Source: Paenibacillus polymyxa
GTDB lineage: Bacteria > Bacillota > Bacilli > Paenibacillales > Paenibacillaceae
NCBI RefSeq assembly: GCF_018614975.1
Contig: NZ_JAGGNR010000010.1
Coordinates: 1-64,000, forward strand
DNA length: 64,000 nucleotides
Reading direction: 5' to 3'
Notes under the pieces: model-generated
The model's database searches: none
Told to the model about the DNA's origin: nothing
What the model saw: the letters and a program-made list of their open reading frames with translations, nothing else
In this document: positions 26,756-35,809 of the stretch, piece after piece
Numbering within the stretch: the stretch's first letter is position 1
How the letters are laid out: each line of letters begins with the position of its first letter
Position numbers and translations under genes: made by a program

Positions 26756-27166
26756 ATGAAAATTGATGAGCTTTCATTAGCGAGACAGTTGGATCTGGTA
26801 TTCAAAGAACTTGATCATGAGTTATCAGGGCTAGATTCAGGGGTAGTTTTTGTGCAAATACGAAACAACGTAATTGGGAAATTCGGTATTCGACATAATC
26901 CGATAGCTGGACGAGATGGGCAGATGGATGTGGAGGAAGGGGGGCTAAACGAAACCCAGAGAGCTTCTTTCCGGGCGATGGCACTGGAGACTTTGAAATT
27001 CAAACGCAATTGGACACATGGCGAAATATCGTACGACTTCACAGTAAGACAAGGTATGATTTTGGTAGATGCAACGATGGAGTCTAATTACAATATGGCA
27101 AGCCTGATGATTCGTTACCCTAGAACCAATACATACAAGGATTCAGATATGGAGTCGACCTCATAA
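26756..27166 (+). CDS. Hypothetical protein, 136 residues
   Basis: A soluble protein preceded by AAGGAGAG and followed by a terminator, so it is a real gene. No signal peptide, membrane segment or known motif is seen. The pattern VFVQIRNNVIGKFGIRHNP, then NETQRASFRAMALETLKF does not suggest a family to me. Confidence 0.7.
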   Translation: MKIDELSLARQLDLVFKELDHELSGLDSGVVFVQIRNNVIGKFGIRHNPIAGRDGQMDVEEGGLNETQRASFRAMALETLKFKRNWTHGEISYDFTVRQGMILVDATMESNYNMASLMIRYPRTNTYKDSDMESTS

Positions 27167-27181
27167 TTCGTTGAACAAGAG

Positions 27182-27217
27182 AAAGCGGCACTTCCGAAGA
27201 AGGCCGCTTTTACTTTT
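27182..27217 (+). terminator. Terminator after the 136-residue protein
   Basis: AAAGCGGC / GGCCGCTTTT, then TACTTTTT. Confidence 0.7.
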
Positions 27218-27252
27218 TGGATTCTGCTTAGGCTCAAGCATTAATTACGAGC

Positions 27253-27486
27253 TTACGAACGACCCGATAATTGCTGCTCAGCGATTTGCACCAGACGTTT
27301 AGTGATGTATCCACCCAGAGAACCTGTCTCACGGGAAGTATAGTTACCGTAGTAACCATCTTGTGGAATAGTTACACCCAGCTCTTGTGCAGCTTCCATT
27401 TTCAATTGTTGCAATGCTGCAGTTGCTTGGGGAACGACCAGGTTGTTGGAGCGGCTACCGCTACCTTGGTTTTGACCTCCGTACAT
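27253..27486 (-). CDS. Small acid-soluble spore protein, alpha/beta type (copy 1)
   Basis: A 77-residue DNA-coating spore protein. The core NNLVVPQATAALQQLKMEAA, then QELGV, then SLGGYITKRLVQIAEQ is the alpha/beta SASP signature; EAAQELGV is the region cut by the germination protease GPR. The start is ATG 27486 after AAGGAGGTGAC; the longer frame to 27612 has no such site. It shares nearly the whole core with the copy at 30677. A sigma-G-like promoter is seen at 27517-27545. Confidence 0.95.
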   Translation of the reverse strand: MYGGQNQGSGSRSNNLVVPQATAALQQLKMEAAQELGVTIPQDGYYGNYTSRETGSLGGYITKRLVQIAEQQLSGRS

Positions 27487-27516
27487 ATGTGTCACCTCCT
27501 TATGGCTTGGTGATGT

Positions 27517-27545
27517 TAGTATGGTTAGAGAATAAGGAAATATAC
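27517..27545 (-). promoter_or_regulatory. Sigma-G-like promoter of SASP copy 1
   Basis: On the minus strand GTATA (27545-27541), a 17-base spacer and CATACTA (27523-27517) match the forespore sigma-G pattern (GnATA at -35, CATnnTA at -10). The second SASP gene has the same layout. Confidence 0.6.
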
Positions 27546-27677
27546 ATGATATGGATAAAGGGAAAATATGGATAAATATCAGTGCACAGGTCACATAAAA
27601 TAGCCGACCCAATGCGGGTCGGCAAGTTGTTTGGATATCAAAATATATGGTGATTGTAAAAGCAAAATAGAGGATGA

Positions 27678-28661
27678 TCAGCTCGCTTGGTCTGTAGGAG
27701 GTATAACCTCAATACGTGTGAATAACTCAACAGGCTGTTCTGGTTCCAAACGAATCAACCCGGTTTGTTCATCCGATAAAGCCAAATTAGGTGCATCCGG
27801 GAGCCAAGTGTACGGTTCAATGCACAAGAACTGATCGGATTCACCTTTGGTAAAGAGAACCCAATGTTTGAAAAATGCTTCATCTGCTGAATATTTCAAT
27901 GTATATCCATCTTGCCTGCGTAAGTATGCCGTAGCCGGTTCACCTTCGGTAGCTTTCAACAGGGTATCCCAGTTACGTCCCTGCAAATTGATGCCTTTGT
28001 TAAGAGTAGACCATTCACCCAGAGATTCCAGTTCACCTGTCGGTAGTTGTTCTTCATTCTGTCCGTATATTCCGGAAACAGGCAGTTGCAGTGTCCAGTC
28101 GGCAGGTTTGCCGTCCAGCAAAAACCATGTATGATATCCCATCCCAAAAGGAGCGGGTGTTGAGCTCAGATTGGTGACTCGCAGACGCTGGCTAAATACA
28201 GCGTTTTGCAGACTGAATGTCATCTCAAGTTTCAGGGGAATCGGGAATTGAGCCATCCAATGCTCTTCATTTTCGGTCAGTAATTCAGTCGTAATTGCAC
28301 AGCCGTCTTCATCTTCCTCAATGTCACTGACACACCAGGATTGGGTACGGTGGAGACCGTGAATATGGTTGTCATTCGCCGTGTTCTGATCGAACTGGTA
28401 ACGAACGCCTTCATATTCGAATTGTCCACGATGAATGCGCCCGGGTGGAATCAGGAGAGGAACGCCGAAATGGTACGGCTTCTGCAGATAAAAGGCAAGA
28501 TCGTCTTCATCCGGACGGCGGACGACATCTCTGTCCTGCACTAAATCACGAATAGAAATAATATTATTTCCAAGACGCGGCAGCAGGGTGATTTCCAATT
28601 CACGGCTATGTAGGATATACGTGTCGTAACCATTCCATTGGCCTTTGGTCACTTGTTTCAT
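27678..28661 (-). CDS. Aldose 1-epimerase family protein
   Basis: A 327-residue galactose-mutarotase-like beta-sandwich protein. RIHRGQFEYEGVRY, then NDNHIHGLHRTQSW contains the conserved histidines, and PFGMGYHTWF holds the second active-site His. The Glu near FLCIEPYTWLPDAPN is the catalytic base. It probably interconverts anomers of a sugar or hexose phosphate. Its ATG overlaps the stop of a small upstream ORF (ATGA), with AAAAGGAGC before it. Confidence 0.9.
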   Translation of the reverse strand: MKQVTKGQWNGYDTYILHSRELEITLLPRLGNNIISIRDLVQDRDVVRRPDEDDLAFYLQKPYHFGVPLLIPPGRIHRGQFEYEGVRYQFDQNTANDNHIHGLHRTQSWCVSDIEEDEDGCAITTELLTENEEHWMAQFPIPLKLEMTFSLQNAVFSQRLRVTNLSSTPAPFGMGYHTWFLLDGKPADWTLQLPVSGIYGQNEEQLPTGELESLGEWSTLNKGINLQGRNWDTLLKATEGEPATAYLRRQDGYTLKYSADEAFFKHWVLFTKGESDQFLCIEPYTWLPDAPNLALSDEQTGLIRLEPEQPVELFTRIEVIPPTDQAS

Positions 28662-28888
28662 ATCGATGCTCCTTTTCCCACTTGAAATCTGTCTGCCAGC
28701 AGTTGTGATGAAGCTACTGCTGCAGGCGTGTCGTTGTGTACATGCCAGCTATTTCCTGCGCTATTTCGTGTGAAGCAGGCAACAGGATAAGCAATTCCAT
28801 CATAACAGATTTTGATGTCTCGGGTAAAAAAGTTCAACTCATTTTGACATTCGCGCCTGTGCGCATTAAGATGGAACTCTAAAAGCAT
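28658..28888 (-). CDS. Hypothetical small protein upstream of the epimerase
   Basis: A frame of up to 76 residues whose stop overlaps the epimerase start by four bases. The middle reads RDIKICYDGIAYPVACFTRN and then SAGNSWHVHNDTPAAVASS, which looks like a folded globular protein. The ATG at 28888 overlaps the trpS promoter on the other strand, so the real start may lie further in, for example TTG 28837. No ribosome site is clear. Support comes mainly from the overlap. Confidence 0.45.
   Translation of the reverse strand: MLLEFHLNAHRRECQNELNFFTRDIKICYDGIAYPVACFTRNSAGNSWHVHNDTPAAVASSQLLADRFQVGKGASI
28844..28872 (+). promoter_or_regulatory. Sigma-A promoter of the trpS leader
   Basis: TTGACA (28844-28849), a 17-base spacer and TAAGAT (28867-28872). 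It lies just before the T-box leader. Confidence 0.75.
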
Positions 28889-28899
28889 TTATTAGAATT

Positions 28900-29192
28900 G
28901 AATGACATGAAATCGATGACAGGGATAAGTAGGCCAAGAGAATCCTCTTCAGAAAGCCGGTGGTTGATGTGAACCGGTGTGAGCTCTTTACCGAATGGAC
29001 CCTTGAGTGTAGATTTGAACAGGTTAAGCCAGAGCTGGGCTTGCCCCACTAGAGTCTGCCGTATAATCCACGTTACGGAACAATGAAGGCGTTTCTTCGG
29101 CTTGACTTGATTCAGGGTCAGGAGCAATCGAAGAAAAGCGAATAAGGGTGGCACCACGGTCTCACGTCCCTTGCGGATGTGGGCCTTTTTGC
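28900..29192 (+). promoter_or_regulatory. Trp T-box riboswitch of trpS
   Basis: Stem I starts near 28905. The specifier codon TGG (Trp) lies at 28996-28998 in CGAATGGACC. The T-box AAGGGTGGCACCACG is at 29144-29158, followed by the terminator stem CACGTCC / GGATGTG and CCTTTTT (29163-29188). Uncharged tRNA-Trp would bind both the specifier and the T-box and prevent termination, so trpS is expressed when tryptophanyl-tRNA is low. Confidence 0.93.
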
Positions 29193-29248
29193 GTTCGCAG
29201 AGAATGGCAGGATTTTTTTTATATACAATCAGGGAGGCGTTATGTGTA

Positions 29249-30241
29249 ATGAAAACAGTACTTTCAGGTATTCAGCCAAGCGGTAAGCTCACACTGGGCA
29301 ACTATATTGGTGCAATCAAAAATTTTGTAAAACTCCAGCATGACTATCAATGTCATTTCATGGTGGTTGATCTTCATGCCATCACCGTGGCTCAGGAGCC
29401 AGCAGCATTGCGCGAACAGTCGGAAGCGGTAGCTGCACTTTTTATTGCAGCAGGCATTGATCCATCTAAATCTAACGTATTTCTGCAATCCCATGTACCG
29501 CAGCATGCGGAATTGGGCTGGTTGATGACAACGTTGACCTCCATGGGTGAGCTTGAACGCATGACTCAGTTTAAGGATAAATCATCCGGTAAAGATTCCG
29601 TTGGTGCCGGATTGTTTGTGTATCCGTCATTAATGGCGGCTGATATCTTGTTATACAATGCTGACCTTGTGCCAGTAGGTGAGGATCAGAAGCAGCATCT
29701 GGAACTGACACGTGATCTGGCAGGACGTTTTAACCACCGCTATGGGGAGTACTTCACCATTCCAGACCCTTATATTCCACAGGTAGGTGCACGGGTAATG
29801 TCACTTGATGATGCCTCTTCGAAAATGAGCAAAAGTAACCCTAATGCTGGCAGCTATATTGCCCTGCTGGATCCCCCGGATGTGATTCGCAAAAAAATCA
29901 GCCGTGCGACTACAGATTCGGGACGTGAAGTCGTATATGATCCGGCAAACAAACCGGAAGTTAGCAATCTGATGAGTATCTACGCTGAATGTGCAGGTAT
30001 GACGCTTAAGGAAGTAGCTGAGCGTTATGAAGGCAAGATGTACGGTCCGTTCAAAAAGGAACTGGCTGAAGTGGTTGTATCTGTGATTGAACCGCTGCAA
30101 CAACGATATAATGAGATTCGTGAGTCTGGCGAATTGGCGGATGTTCTGGATACGTCAGCTCGTCGTGCAGAAGAAGTTGCTGCTCAAACGTTAGATGCAG
30201 TGAAAGAACGTATGGGATTTGTTCCGAGACGTAAACAGTAG
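29249..30241 (+). CDS. trpS: Tryptophanyl-tRNA synthetase
   Basis: A 330-residue class I enzyme that charges tRNA-Trp. The HIGH-like segment PSGKLTLGNYIGAI is at residues 10-23, and KMSKS is at residues 192-196. I start it at ATG 29249, after AGGGAGGCG. The frame to 29171 runs into the T-box terminator and cannot be the true start. The T-box specifier TGG independently confirms the amino acid. Confidence 0.97.
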   Translation: MKTVLSGIQPSGKLTLGNYIGAIKNFVKLQHDYQCHFMVVDLHAITVAQEPAALREQSEAVAALFIAAGIDPSKSNVFLQSHVPQHAELGWLMTTLTSMGELERMTQFKDKSSGKDSVGAGLFVYPSLMAADILLYNADLVPVGEDQKQHLELTRDLAGRFNHRYGEYFTIPDPYIPQVGARVMSLDDASSKMSKSNPNAGSYIALLDPPDVIRKKISRATTDSGREVVYDPANKPEVSNLMSIYAECAGMTLKEVAERYEGKMYGPFKKELAEVVVSVIEPLQQRYNEIRESGELADVLDTSARRAEEVAAQTLDAVKERMGFVPRRKQ

Positions 30242-30284
30242 TGCTGAACAAGATATTCATTTCACACAATGAATAGTTAACATG

Positions 30285-30321
30285 AATAAAGAGGAGCCCT
30301 AATGAAGGACTCCTCTTTATT
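30285..30321. terminator. Bidirectional terminator after trpS
   Basis: The 12-bp stem AATAAAGAGGAG / CTCCTCTTTATT lies between trpS and the convergent small membrane protein. Confidence 0.8.
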
Positions 30322-30355
30322 GGTGCGTTCATTATTGAACTATCAAATGACCTGC

Positions 30356-30556
30356 TCAAGAAGTGGGCTTTGAAGCAGCCGAGCGAACTTCCTGACGTTC
30401 TTTTTTGGCACGAATCACAAATCCCCAACCAATGTTGGCAATGGACAGGACAAATAGTAGTGCAGCAAGCCAACCGGAGTAGGAAATCGTAATTGCTGTA
30501 ACCGCTAACAAAATAATCGAAGAGAATGCAAACCATAAGGATAAGCCTTTGCTCAT
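30356..30556 (-). CDS. Small membrane protein (DUF5325/YlaF-like)
   Basis: A 66-residue protein with two hydrophobic helices (LSLWFAFSSIILLAVTAITI and ALLFVLSIANIGWGFVI) and a basic tail. The start has GGAGGTTTTTCCCA before the ATG. The size and two-helix form recall YlaF/DUF5325 proteins of Bacilli, but the assignment is tentative. Confidence 0.65.
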   Translation of the reverse strand: MSKGLSLWFAFSSIILLAVTAITISYSGWLAALLFVLSIANIGWGFVIRAKKERQEVRSAASKPTS

Positions 30557-30593
30557 TGGGAAAAACCTCCATCTACTAATTTAGTGAAATTCC

Positions 30594-30622
30594 GTATAAC
30601 CTGAAGCGTACGAGCCATAATA
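30594..30622 (+). promoter_or_regulatory. Sigma-G-like promoter of SASP copy 2
   Basis: GTATA (30594-30598), a 17-base spacer, then CATAATA (30616-30622). This is the same pattern as upstream of SASP copy 1. Confidence 0.6.
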
Positions 30623-30676
30623 ATCTTGCAAGCTTGCAATACATTACAGACACAGATTGAAAGGAGATTATAAATT

Positions 30677-30898
30677 ATGGCTCAAGGATCTCGTTCTTCA
30701 AACAACTTGGTGGTACCTCAAGCGACTGCAGCATTGCAACAATTGAAAATGGAGGCTGCACAGGAACTGGGTGTAACGATCCCACAAGACGGTTACTATG
30801 GTAACTACACTTCCCGTGAAACAGGATCTTTGGGTGGATATATCACCAAACGTCTGGTACAAATCGCTGAGCAGTCTCTGGCTGGGTCTGGCAAATAA
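30677..30898 (+). CDS. Small acid-soluble spore protein, alpha/beta type (copy 2)
   Basis: A 73-residue paralogue of the SASP at 27253-27486. The two share a nearly identical core from NNLVVPQATAALQQLKMEAA through ITKRLVQIAEQ and differ only at the ends. AAAGGAG precedes the ATG by 8 bases, and a strong terminator follows. Confidence 0.95.
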   Translation: MAQGSRSSNNLVVPQATAALQQLKMEAAQELGVTIPQDGYYGNYTSRETGSLGGYITKRLVQIAEQSLAGSGK

Positions 30899-30937
30899 TT
30901 CATCTTAACCAAACAGCAACTAAACAGGATAAACAGA

Positions 30938-30970
30938 AAGCCCGGAGCGGAAACGCTCCGGGCTTTCTCG
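30938..30970 (+). terminator. Terminator after SASP copy 2
   Basis: The 13-bp stem AAAGCCCGGAGCG / CGCTCCGGGCTTT. Confidence 0.85.
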
Positions 30971-31015
30971 CGTATCAGTTCCTATATTTGATTGTGCCTT
31001 GCCATGCTCACTTCG

Positions 31016-31996
31016 TCAAGGGCGTGCAGATAAAAGTTTTTTATCCATTTTCTCATCGCTTAACCAGCCTACATACGTATCAATCGTCTCAAAATTTCGA
31101 TCCATCACAATCACAGCGACAAATGGATATTGTTTCCGGTGTCGATAACGTACATCTGCCCAGCGGACCTTGTAACCGGCAGGCAGTTCTTCAACCTCTG
31201 CCACCGCATAGGAGGTGAAATAGAGGAAGGCACTGACTTCCGGCGATTTGCGTGAAGCAGCAACGGCCGCATGAGTAGAAGACGAGGCGTGCAGACTCCA
31301 TGCCAGATTAGAACCATCCATTTTACCAATCACATAACTGCCGTCCTCAACTCGTTTAACCACATGCCAGCGGTTCCAGGATATCGTTGGAATGACGATG
31401 TATCTTGCCTGCTCTGGGCTGTTGTCGAGACGTCTAACTTTTCTGACCGCTTGTGCACGAGCAATCGTTCGCCATATATAATATATACCGGTCAAACTAT
31501 ACAACGTAACGAAGAGTGGAGCAGGAGCGATCAGATCAAAGGCCCATAACAGGATAGCTATGACATGTGTAGTGAATAGAAACGGATCAAAAATATGAAT
31601 GATGTTCCAGGCGATCCAGCGTTCCGTAAAAGGCCGGGCGGCTTGGGTTCCATAGGTGTTGAACAGATCGGTGAATACGTGAAAGCCTACGGCCACAGCG
31701 GTCCAGGTGGCAACGTGTCCAATAGGGACACCAGGGAATATCAGTGCAATGACTCCGGTGATGAGCAAAACCCATAACAGGAGAAATGGCAGAGAGTGAG
31801 ACAAGCCCCGATGATTCCGAATGTAAAGCGAATTGCTTTTGAGACGTAACGCAGTATCAATATCAGGGGCCTGGGAACCGACGATCGTGCCAACCATTAC
31901 CGCAGCTGCAAGCACGGGACTCGCCGCGACGACAGGATCGACATAAGCCAGACCAGCTAGACCAATTCCCATGACAAAATGTGTAGAGGTATCCAT
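31016..31996 (-). CDS. Membrane-bound metal-dependent hydrolase (YdjM/YfhP family)
   Basis: A 326-residue protein. The N-terminal half has about four membrane helices and the DUF457/YdjM metal-site residues: THFVMGIGLA, APDIDTALR, HRGLSHSLPF and HVFTDLFNTYG. The C-terminal half is a soluble domain (VKRVEDGSYVIGKMDGS). B. subtilis YfhP has the same two-part form. The start is ATG 31996 after AAAGGAGACG. The substrate is unknown. Confidence 0.85.
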   Translation of the reverse strand: MDTSTHFVMGIGLAGLAYVDPVVAASPVLAAAVMVGTIVGSQAPDIDTALRLKSNSLYIRNHRGLSHSLPFLLLWVLLITGVIALIFPGVPIGHVATWTAVAVGFHVFTDLFNTYGTQAARPFTERWIAWNIIHIFDPFLFTTHVIAILLWAFDLIAPAPLFVTLYSLTGIYYIWRTIARAQAVRKVRRLDNSPEQARYIVIPTISWNRWHVVKRVEDGSYVIGKMDGSNLAWSLHASSSTHAAVAASRKSPEVSAFLYFTSYAVAEVEELPAGYKVRWADVRYRHRKQYPFVAVIVMDRNFETIDTYVGWLSDEKMDKKLLSARP

Positions 31997-32419
31997 AAAC
32001 GTCTCCTTTGTGTGGTGTATCGTTCTAAGGCATATTACTTCTCTATCTAGGTGATACCCATATATAGTGTATAATATCCGTCTGTCAGGATGCAAAATAT
32101 CCTTAATTTCAAAGTTATTACAATTAACTGTTCCATACCCAATAAATGTACGAAGTTTGTCAAACTATTTTGGTGTTTCCTATGATAAACTTTATATCGG
32201 ATACTGAGAGAAGTTGCGTCAGTGAATACGAGGTTGGTTATGTTACATAAATATGTATGGGCATTGTTCCTTTTAACCGTTACAATAATATAGAATCTCA
32301 TAAAAAGTAGGTTTCTTTGAATACATATGTCACAGTAGATGGATGAAGCGTAACAAACGTGATTTGGATTCGCATATGTATGCGTATTCATAAGAGAAGA
32401 TACAGAAGGGACGAGGAAG
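31997..32419. other. Divergent intergenic region (YfhP-like / SCO)
   Basis: No gene is supported in these 423 AT-rich bases. They should contain the promoters of the two divergent genes. I see no clear operator or riboswitch. Confidence 0.35.
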
Positions 32420-33031
32420 ATGCTGAAAAAGTACAAATGGACATGGATGCTGCTTGGGCTCGCACTGATAATGGCTGTGTATCTGATGTGGGGCACCGTA
32501 TTTGCCAGTAAGGAAAAATTACCCGAGATTCGTGGAATCCAATCCTTTTCTATGGAAAATGTAGATGGCAGTACGGTATCACTGGAGGATACTCAAGGGA
32601 AAGTCCGCTTGTTCTACTTTTATTTCACCAGTTGTCCGGATGTCTGCCCTATTACGACCTTTACGTTATCCCAGGTGCAGGATCTGTTGAAAGAGGACGA
32701 CACCTTTGGTAAAGATGTCTCATTTGTATCCATTTCATTCGACCCGAAAGTCGATACAAGAGAGAAGATTAAGACGTTTGCGGACCGCTTCCATGCGGAT
32801 TATTCCGGATGGTACTTCTTGCGAGGGGATATGGACAAAACCAAACAGTTTGCCAGGGAATCATTCCAGATCCTGATCGATGGGGAGAGTAAGGATGATT
32901 TTGCCCATATGAACATGATTGGTCTGGTGGATGAGAACAACCAGCTGCGCAAGGTATATAACGCATTTAATACAGAGGACGTTGTGCCAGCTGTCATTGC
33001 CGAGGATATTCGCAATCTGATTAAGGAATAA
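32420..33031 (+). CDS. SCO1/SenC family copper-binding protein
   Basis: A 203-residue membrane-anchored thioredoxin-fold protein used in assembly of the copper site of cytochrome c oxidase. The N-terminal anchor is at about residues 8-28. The copper ligands are C72 and C76 (CPDVC) and H163 (AHMNMIGLVD). It is similar in form to B. subtilis YpmQ. GGACGAGGAAG precedes the ATG. It is followed by a terminator, so it is a single-gene unit. Confidence 0.93.
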   Translation: MLKKYKWTWMLLGLALIMAVYLMWGTVFASKEKLPEIRGIQSFSMENVDGSTVSLEDTQGKVRLFYFYFTSCPDVCPITTFTLSQVQDLLKEDDTFGKDVSFVSISFDPKVDTREKIKTFADRFHADYSGWYFLRGDMDKTKQFARESFQILIDGESKDDFAHMNMIGLVDENNQLRKVYNAFNTEDVVPAVIAEDIRNLIKE

Positions 33032-33051
33032 TCATCTGATCATCATACTGT

Positions 33052-33096
33052 AAAGGCTGCTTTCAGGTTGGATATCAACCCAAAGGCAGCCTTTTG
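33052..33096. terminator. Terminator between the SCO and Toprim genes
   Basis: AAAGGCTGC / GCAGCCTTTT, with an inner stem GGTTG / CAACC. Confidence 0.75.
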
Positions 33097-33106
33097 GTAT
33101 TTCATT

Positions 33107-33454
33107 TTAAAAGGAAGGATGTTCAGGGTATTGGATGTATGTCTCTAACCCGGCTTTCTCCAGCTGGGCAATGATATACTCATCAGGTGTTCCTTCCACA
33201 CCCGCATATCCTCGTCGTGTATACATCTGTACTGCATCCGGGAAAGCATCCCGAAGTACACCTCTAATTTTTTTGCCGGAACTGTCATTATCCATAAATA
33301 AAAAGACTTCATCGTAACCGACTTGCTTGCGCAGGGTCTCCAACTTGAGGGAATTAAGTGTTCCAAACGTACATAGAATGTTGATTTCGGGTCCAACCAG
33401 ACGTTTCAGTTTGCTTCGGTCATTCTTACCTTCCACAATGACATGAATAGGCAT
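33107..33454 (-). CDS. Toprim domain protein
   Basis: A 115-residue protein that is essentially a bare Toprim fold. The catalytic Glu lies in VIVEGKNDRSKL (residue 8) and the DxD pair in FLFMDNDSSGKKIR. This layout resembles RNase M5-like or OLD-like small Toprim proteins of Bacilli. It may act on RNA or DNA, but the substrate is unknown. The start is ATG 33454, with AGAGG 8 bases before it. Confidence 0.85.
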   Translation of the reverse strand: MPIHVIVEGKNDRSKLKRLVGPEINILCTFGTLNSLKLETLRKQVGYDEVFLFMDNDSSGKKIRGVLRDAFPDAVQMYTRRGYAGVEGTPDEYIIAQLEKAGLETYIQYPEHPSF

Positions 33455-33635
33455 GATACTCACCTCTTGTTCGAGAGCTTATGTCGACATTCCCCGGGAA
33501 ATGTTGTAGCGAAAATCGACTGATTATATAAAATGGACTCCTTTCTTTACACGTTTGCTAACTGGATAGAACAACCCATCAAGACAATTCTCTGAAATCT
33601 TATCTCATGTGCATCATTAGGTCAGTAATAGCTGG

Positions 33636-33780
33636 CAGTGGCCGTTCCGGTTACGGATCGTTCTTCCGATCGCTGTTGTCTCCATATATTTCTGATTTAC
33701 TTTTATAAAGTTAATATTTGGAGACAAAGGCGAACGCTACCGCTTCTTCAAAATCGATTCCGTCCCCTTCACTACTTTTG
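33636..33780 (+). repeat. Dispersed hairpin repeat, copy B
   Basis: The left flank CGTTCCGGTTACGGATCGTT differs from copy A only at single bases. The stem arms are CTCCATATATTTC and ATATTTGGAG. The right flank is ACAAAGGCGAACGCT, then ATCGATTCCGTCCCC. It lies in the 487-base gap between the Toprim and MFS genes, which has no other identifiable feature. It is in the opposite orientation to copy A. Confidence 0.75.
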
Positions 33781-33941
33781 GCTAATTGTTCAATCTTAAT
33801 GATCTTCAATAAGATAAAACCTTCGGTGATTGTAAAAGATAGATTTCCCAGTTAGCTTTTATTAACGTGTAAAACGTTAGTCCATTGTATATAGTTTAGC
33901 TGTAAATGGGGGAATGATGCAAAGCTAATGCAAATACAGGC

Positions 33942-35117
33942 CTAATTCAATATACTTTTTGGATCGGACAGGGAAGGTTTGCGTCTGGAATTATAGTATG
34001 GAAGCAGCAGCATACCAATCATTAACAAAAGAAACGCGATGAAATAGGGTGATAACCCGACACGAAGTTGCCCGGCTGTGATGGGGCCGATGAAAGAGCC
34101 AATGGAGGTGGCGATGGATTGCAGCGAGAAAATGCGGCCTAACCTGCTTCCTCCGCTCAGACGGATAAATAGGGTAGCCATAGCTGGAAAGATAATGCCT
34201 TTGGACATCCCAAGTACAAATAATACGGTAGACAACGGGATTTGCGGAATGGCGGCCATTGCAAAAAAACTCAAGGACATCAGCAGCACACCCGCAACCA
34301 GACGCAGTTTGGGGGAATACCGATTGAGAAATAACATGCTGAGTGTGAAGAGGGCTCCAATACTGATTATGGAGAACAAAAGACCGGTAGACATCATGGA
34401 TGAATGTCCTCCTCCCCGCAGAGGTAATTCAAAGAACAGAATCCCCTGCGCACAGGCAATAACCAGGGGCAGGACAAAGTAGCGCCAGGATACCGGCAGG
34501 AATACACTTGTAGCTTCTGCGGGTGCAACGTCAGCTTTGGCAGGTTCCGTTACTTTCTTATGCTGCTTGACGATACCACGGGGCATGGTCATGAATGCAA
34601 TGACACCTGTGAGAATAAGCAGATAACCTAAGCCTGAGAATGTAGCTGAAAATCCAATAGAACCCACAATGATCGCACCGGCTGCTGGAGATACAACTGA
34701 GGCGAGGGTATGGACTACCCCATGACCCGACATATACTTCCCCTGCTTCACCGGATCGCTGGATAGCTGAGCAAGCAGGGCGAGACATGCGGGTGACAGG
34801 AAGGCCAGCACAAAACCGCTGATGGAACGCAGCGCCAGCAGTTGCCACGGGGTATGGACATAGGCTTGCAAGAGCAAGATGAATCCTGCCCCAAGCAGAC
34901 TGAATACAATGTAGCGGCGACTGCCATGTTTATCGATTTGTGTCCCGGCAATTAGATTGCCAGGAAGGTGCGTTAAGGAATAGATGCCCATCATCCAGCC
35001 AATGAAGGTAGGGGCGGCTCCCAGCGAGATGGCAAATGGGGTCAGAATGGGATACTGGGCGTGCAAATCAAATACGGCAAGGAACAAAAACAGGTATAGC
35101 CAGATGGCCGTTTTCAC
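33942..35117 (-). CDS. Major facilitator superfamily transporter
   Basis: A 391-residue protein with 12 predicted membrane helices. The family loop motif GNLIAGTQIDKHGSRR lies between helices 2 and 3. A hydrophilic central loop (residues about 185-205, KKVTEPAKADVAPAEAT) separates the two halves. AAGGAGGGG precedes the ATG. The substrate is unknown; the form is like drug or metabolite efflux transporters. Confidence 0.88.
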   Translation of the reverse strand: MKTAIWLYLFLFLAVFDLHAQYPILTPFAISLGAAPTFIGWMMGIYSLTHLPGNLIAGTQIDKHGSRRYIVFSLLGAGFILLLQAYVHTPWQLLALRSISGFVLAFLSPACLALLAQLSSDPVKQGKYMSGHGVVHTLASVVSPAAGAIIVGSIGFSATFSGLGYLLILTGVIAFMTMPRGIVKQHKKVTEPAKADVAPAEATSVFLPVSWRYFVLPLVIACAQGILFFELPLRGGGHSSMMSTGLLFSIISIGALFTLSMLFLNRYSPKLRLVAGVLLMSLSFFAMAAIPQIPLSTVLFVLGMSKGIIFPAMATLFIRLSGGSRLGRIFSLQSIATSIGSFIGPITAGQLRVGLSPYFIAFLLLMIGMLLLPYYNSRRKPSLSDPKSILN

Positions 35118-35334
35118 ATAAGCCCCTCCTTGTTAAGCGATGCATGTTCCAATTACAGGTCTTGAACGTGTTCCCCGTTCGCCCGGCAGAACCTCATGGT
35201 ACTACTTGTACGCCTGGCGGGACGAACTTAGACCGTTTATTTTTAAGGGAGAGGGCTTAGCTGACAGCAGCTTCGGAAATCATGTATAATATTCGGGAGT
35301 GTTACAAATGAATTCTAATACGGAAGGTGTAGTC

Positions 35335-35790
35335 ATGAACATAGAAGTAATCAAAGAGTTTCTGATGCAGAACTGGCTGGTGATCGTGGTTGCATTGATC
35401 ATATTGTTCTTTGTTCTAAATGTGGTCAAAACCGTATTGAAATGGGCGATTGCCATCATCATTATTGCGGCTCTACTGATATACAGCGGCATCTCCATTG
35501 ATCAGATCAAACAGACAGTGACAGACGTACAATCCAGCACGATGGACACATTGAAGAAGGAAGCAACCAGCATGATGCTGAAGGAGGCTTCCAAAGCGAA
35601 ATACGTCAAAGGACAGGATGGAGCGTTCACCATCACAAGTCCCAATGTGGAGATTAAAGGCAGAACTCAATCGGATAAAGTTGATGTGACCTTCCGCGGA
35701 ATTTCACTTGGCGAATGGAAACTCGACAATGAAAACATACGTACGTTTGTCGAACAGGCACAGGAGAATAAAACAGCACCAGCATCGTAG
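35335..35790 (+). CDS. Hypothetical membrane protein
   Basis: About 151 residues with two close hydrophobic helices (residues about 13-50) and a charged C-terminal domain. I start it at ATG 35335, preceded by GGAAGGTG; the frame continues up to 35299 without a better site. The next gene begins 20 bases after its stop, so the two probably form an operon with the penicillin-binding proteins. Function unknown. Confidence 0.7.
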   Translation: MNIEVIKEFLMQNWLVIVVALIILFFVLNVVKTVLKWAIAIIIIAALLIYSGISIDQIKQTVTDVQSSTMDTLKKEATSMMLKEASKAKYVKGQDGAFTITSPNVEIKGRTQSDKVDVTFRGISLGEWKLDNENIRTFVEQAQENKTAPAS

Positions 35791-35809
35791 TAAAAGGGGG
35801 AATCAGTAC

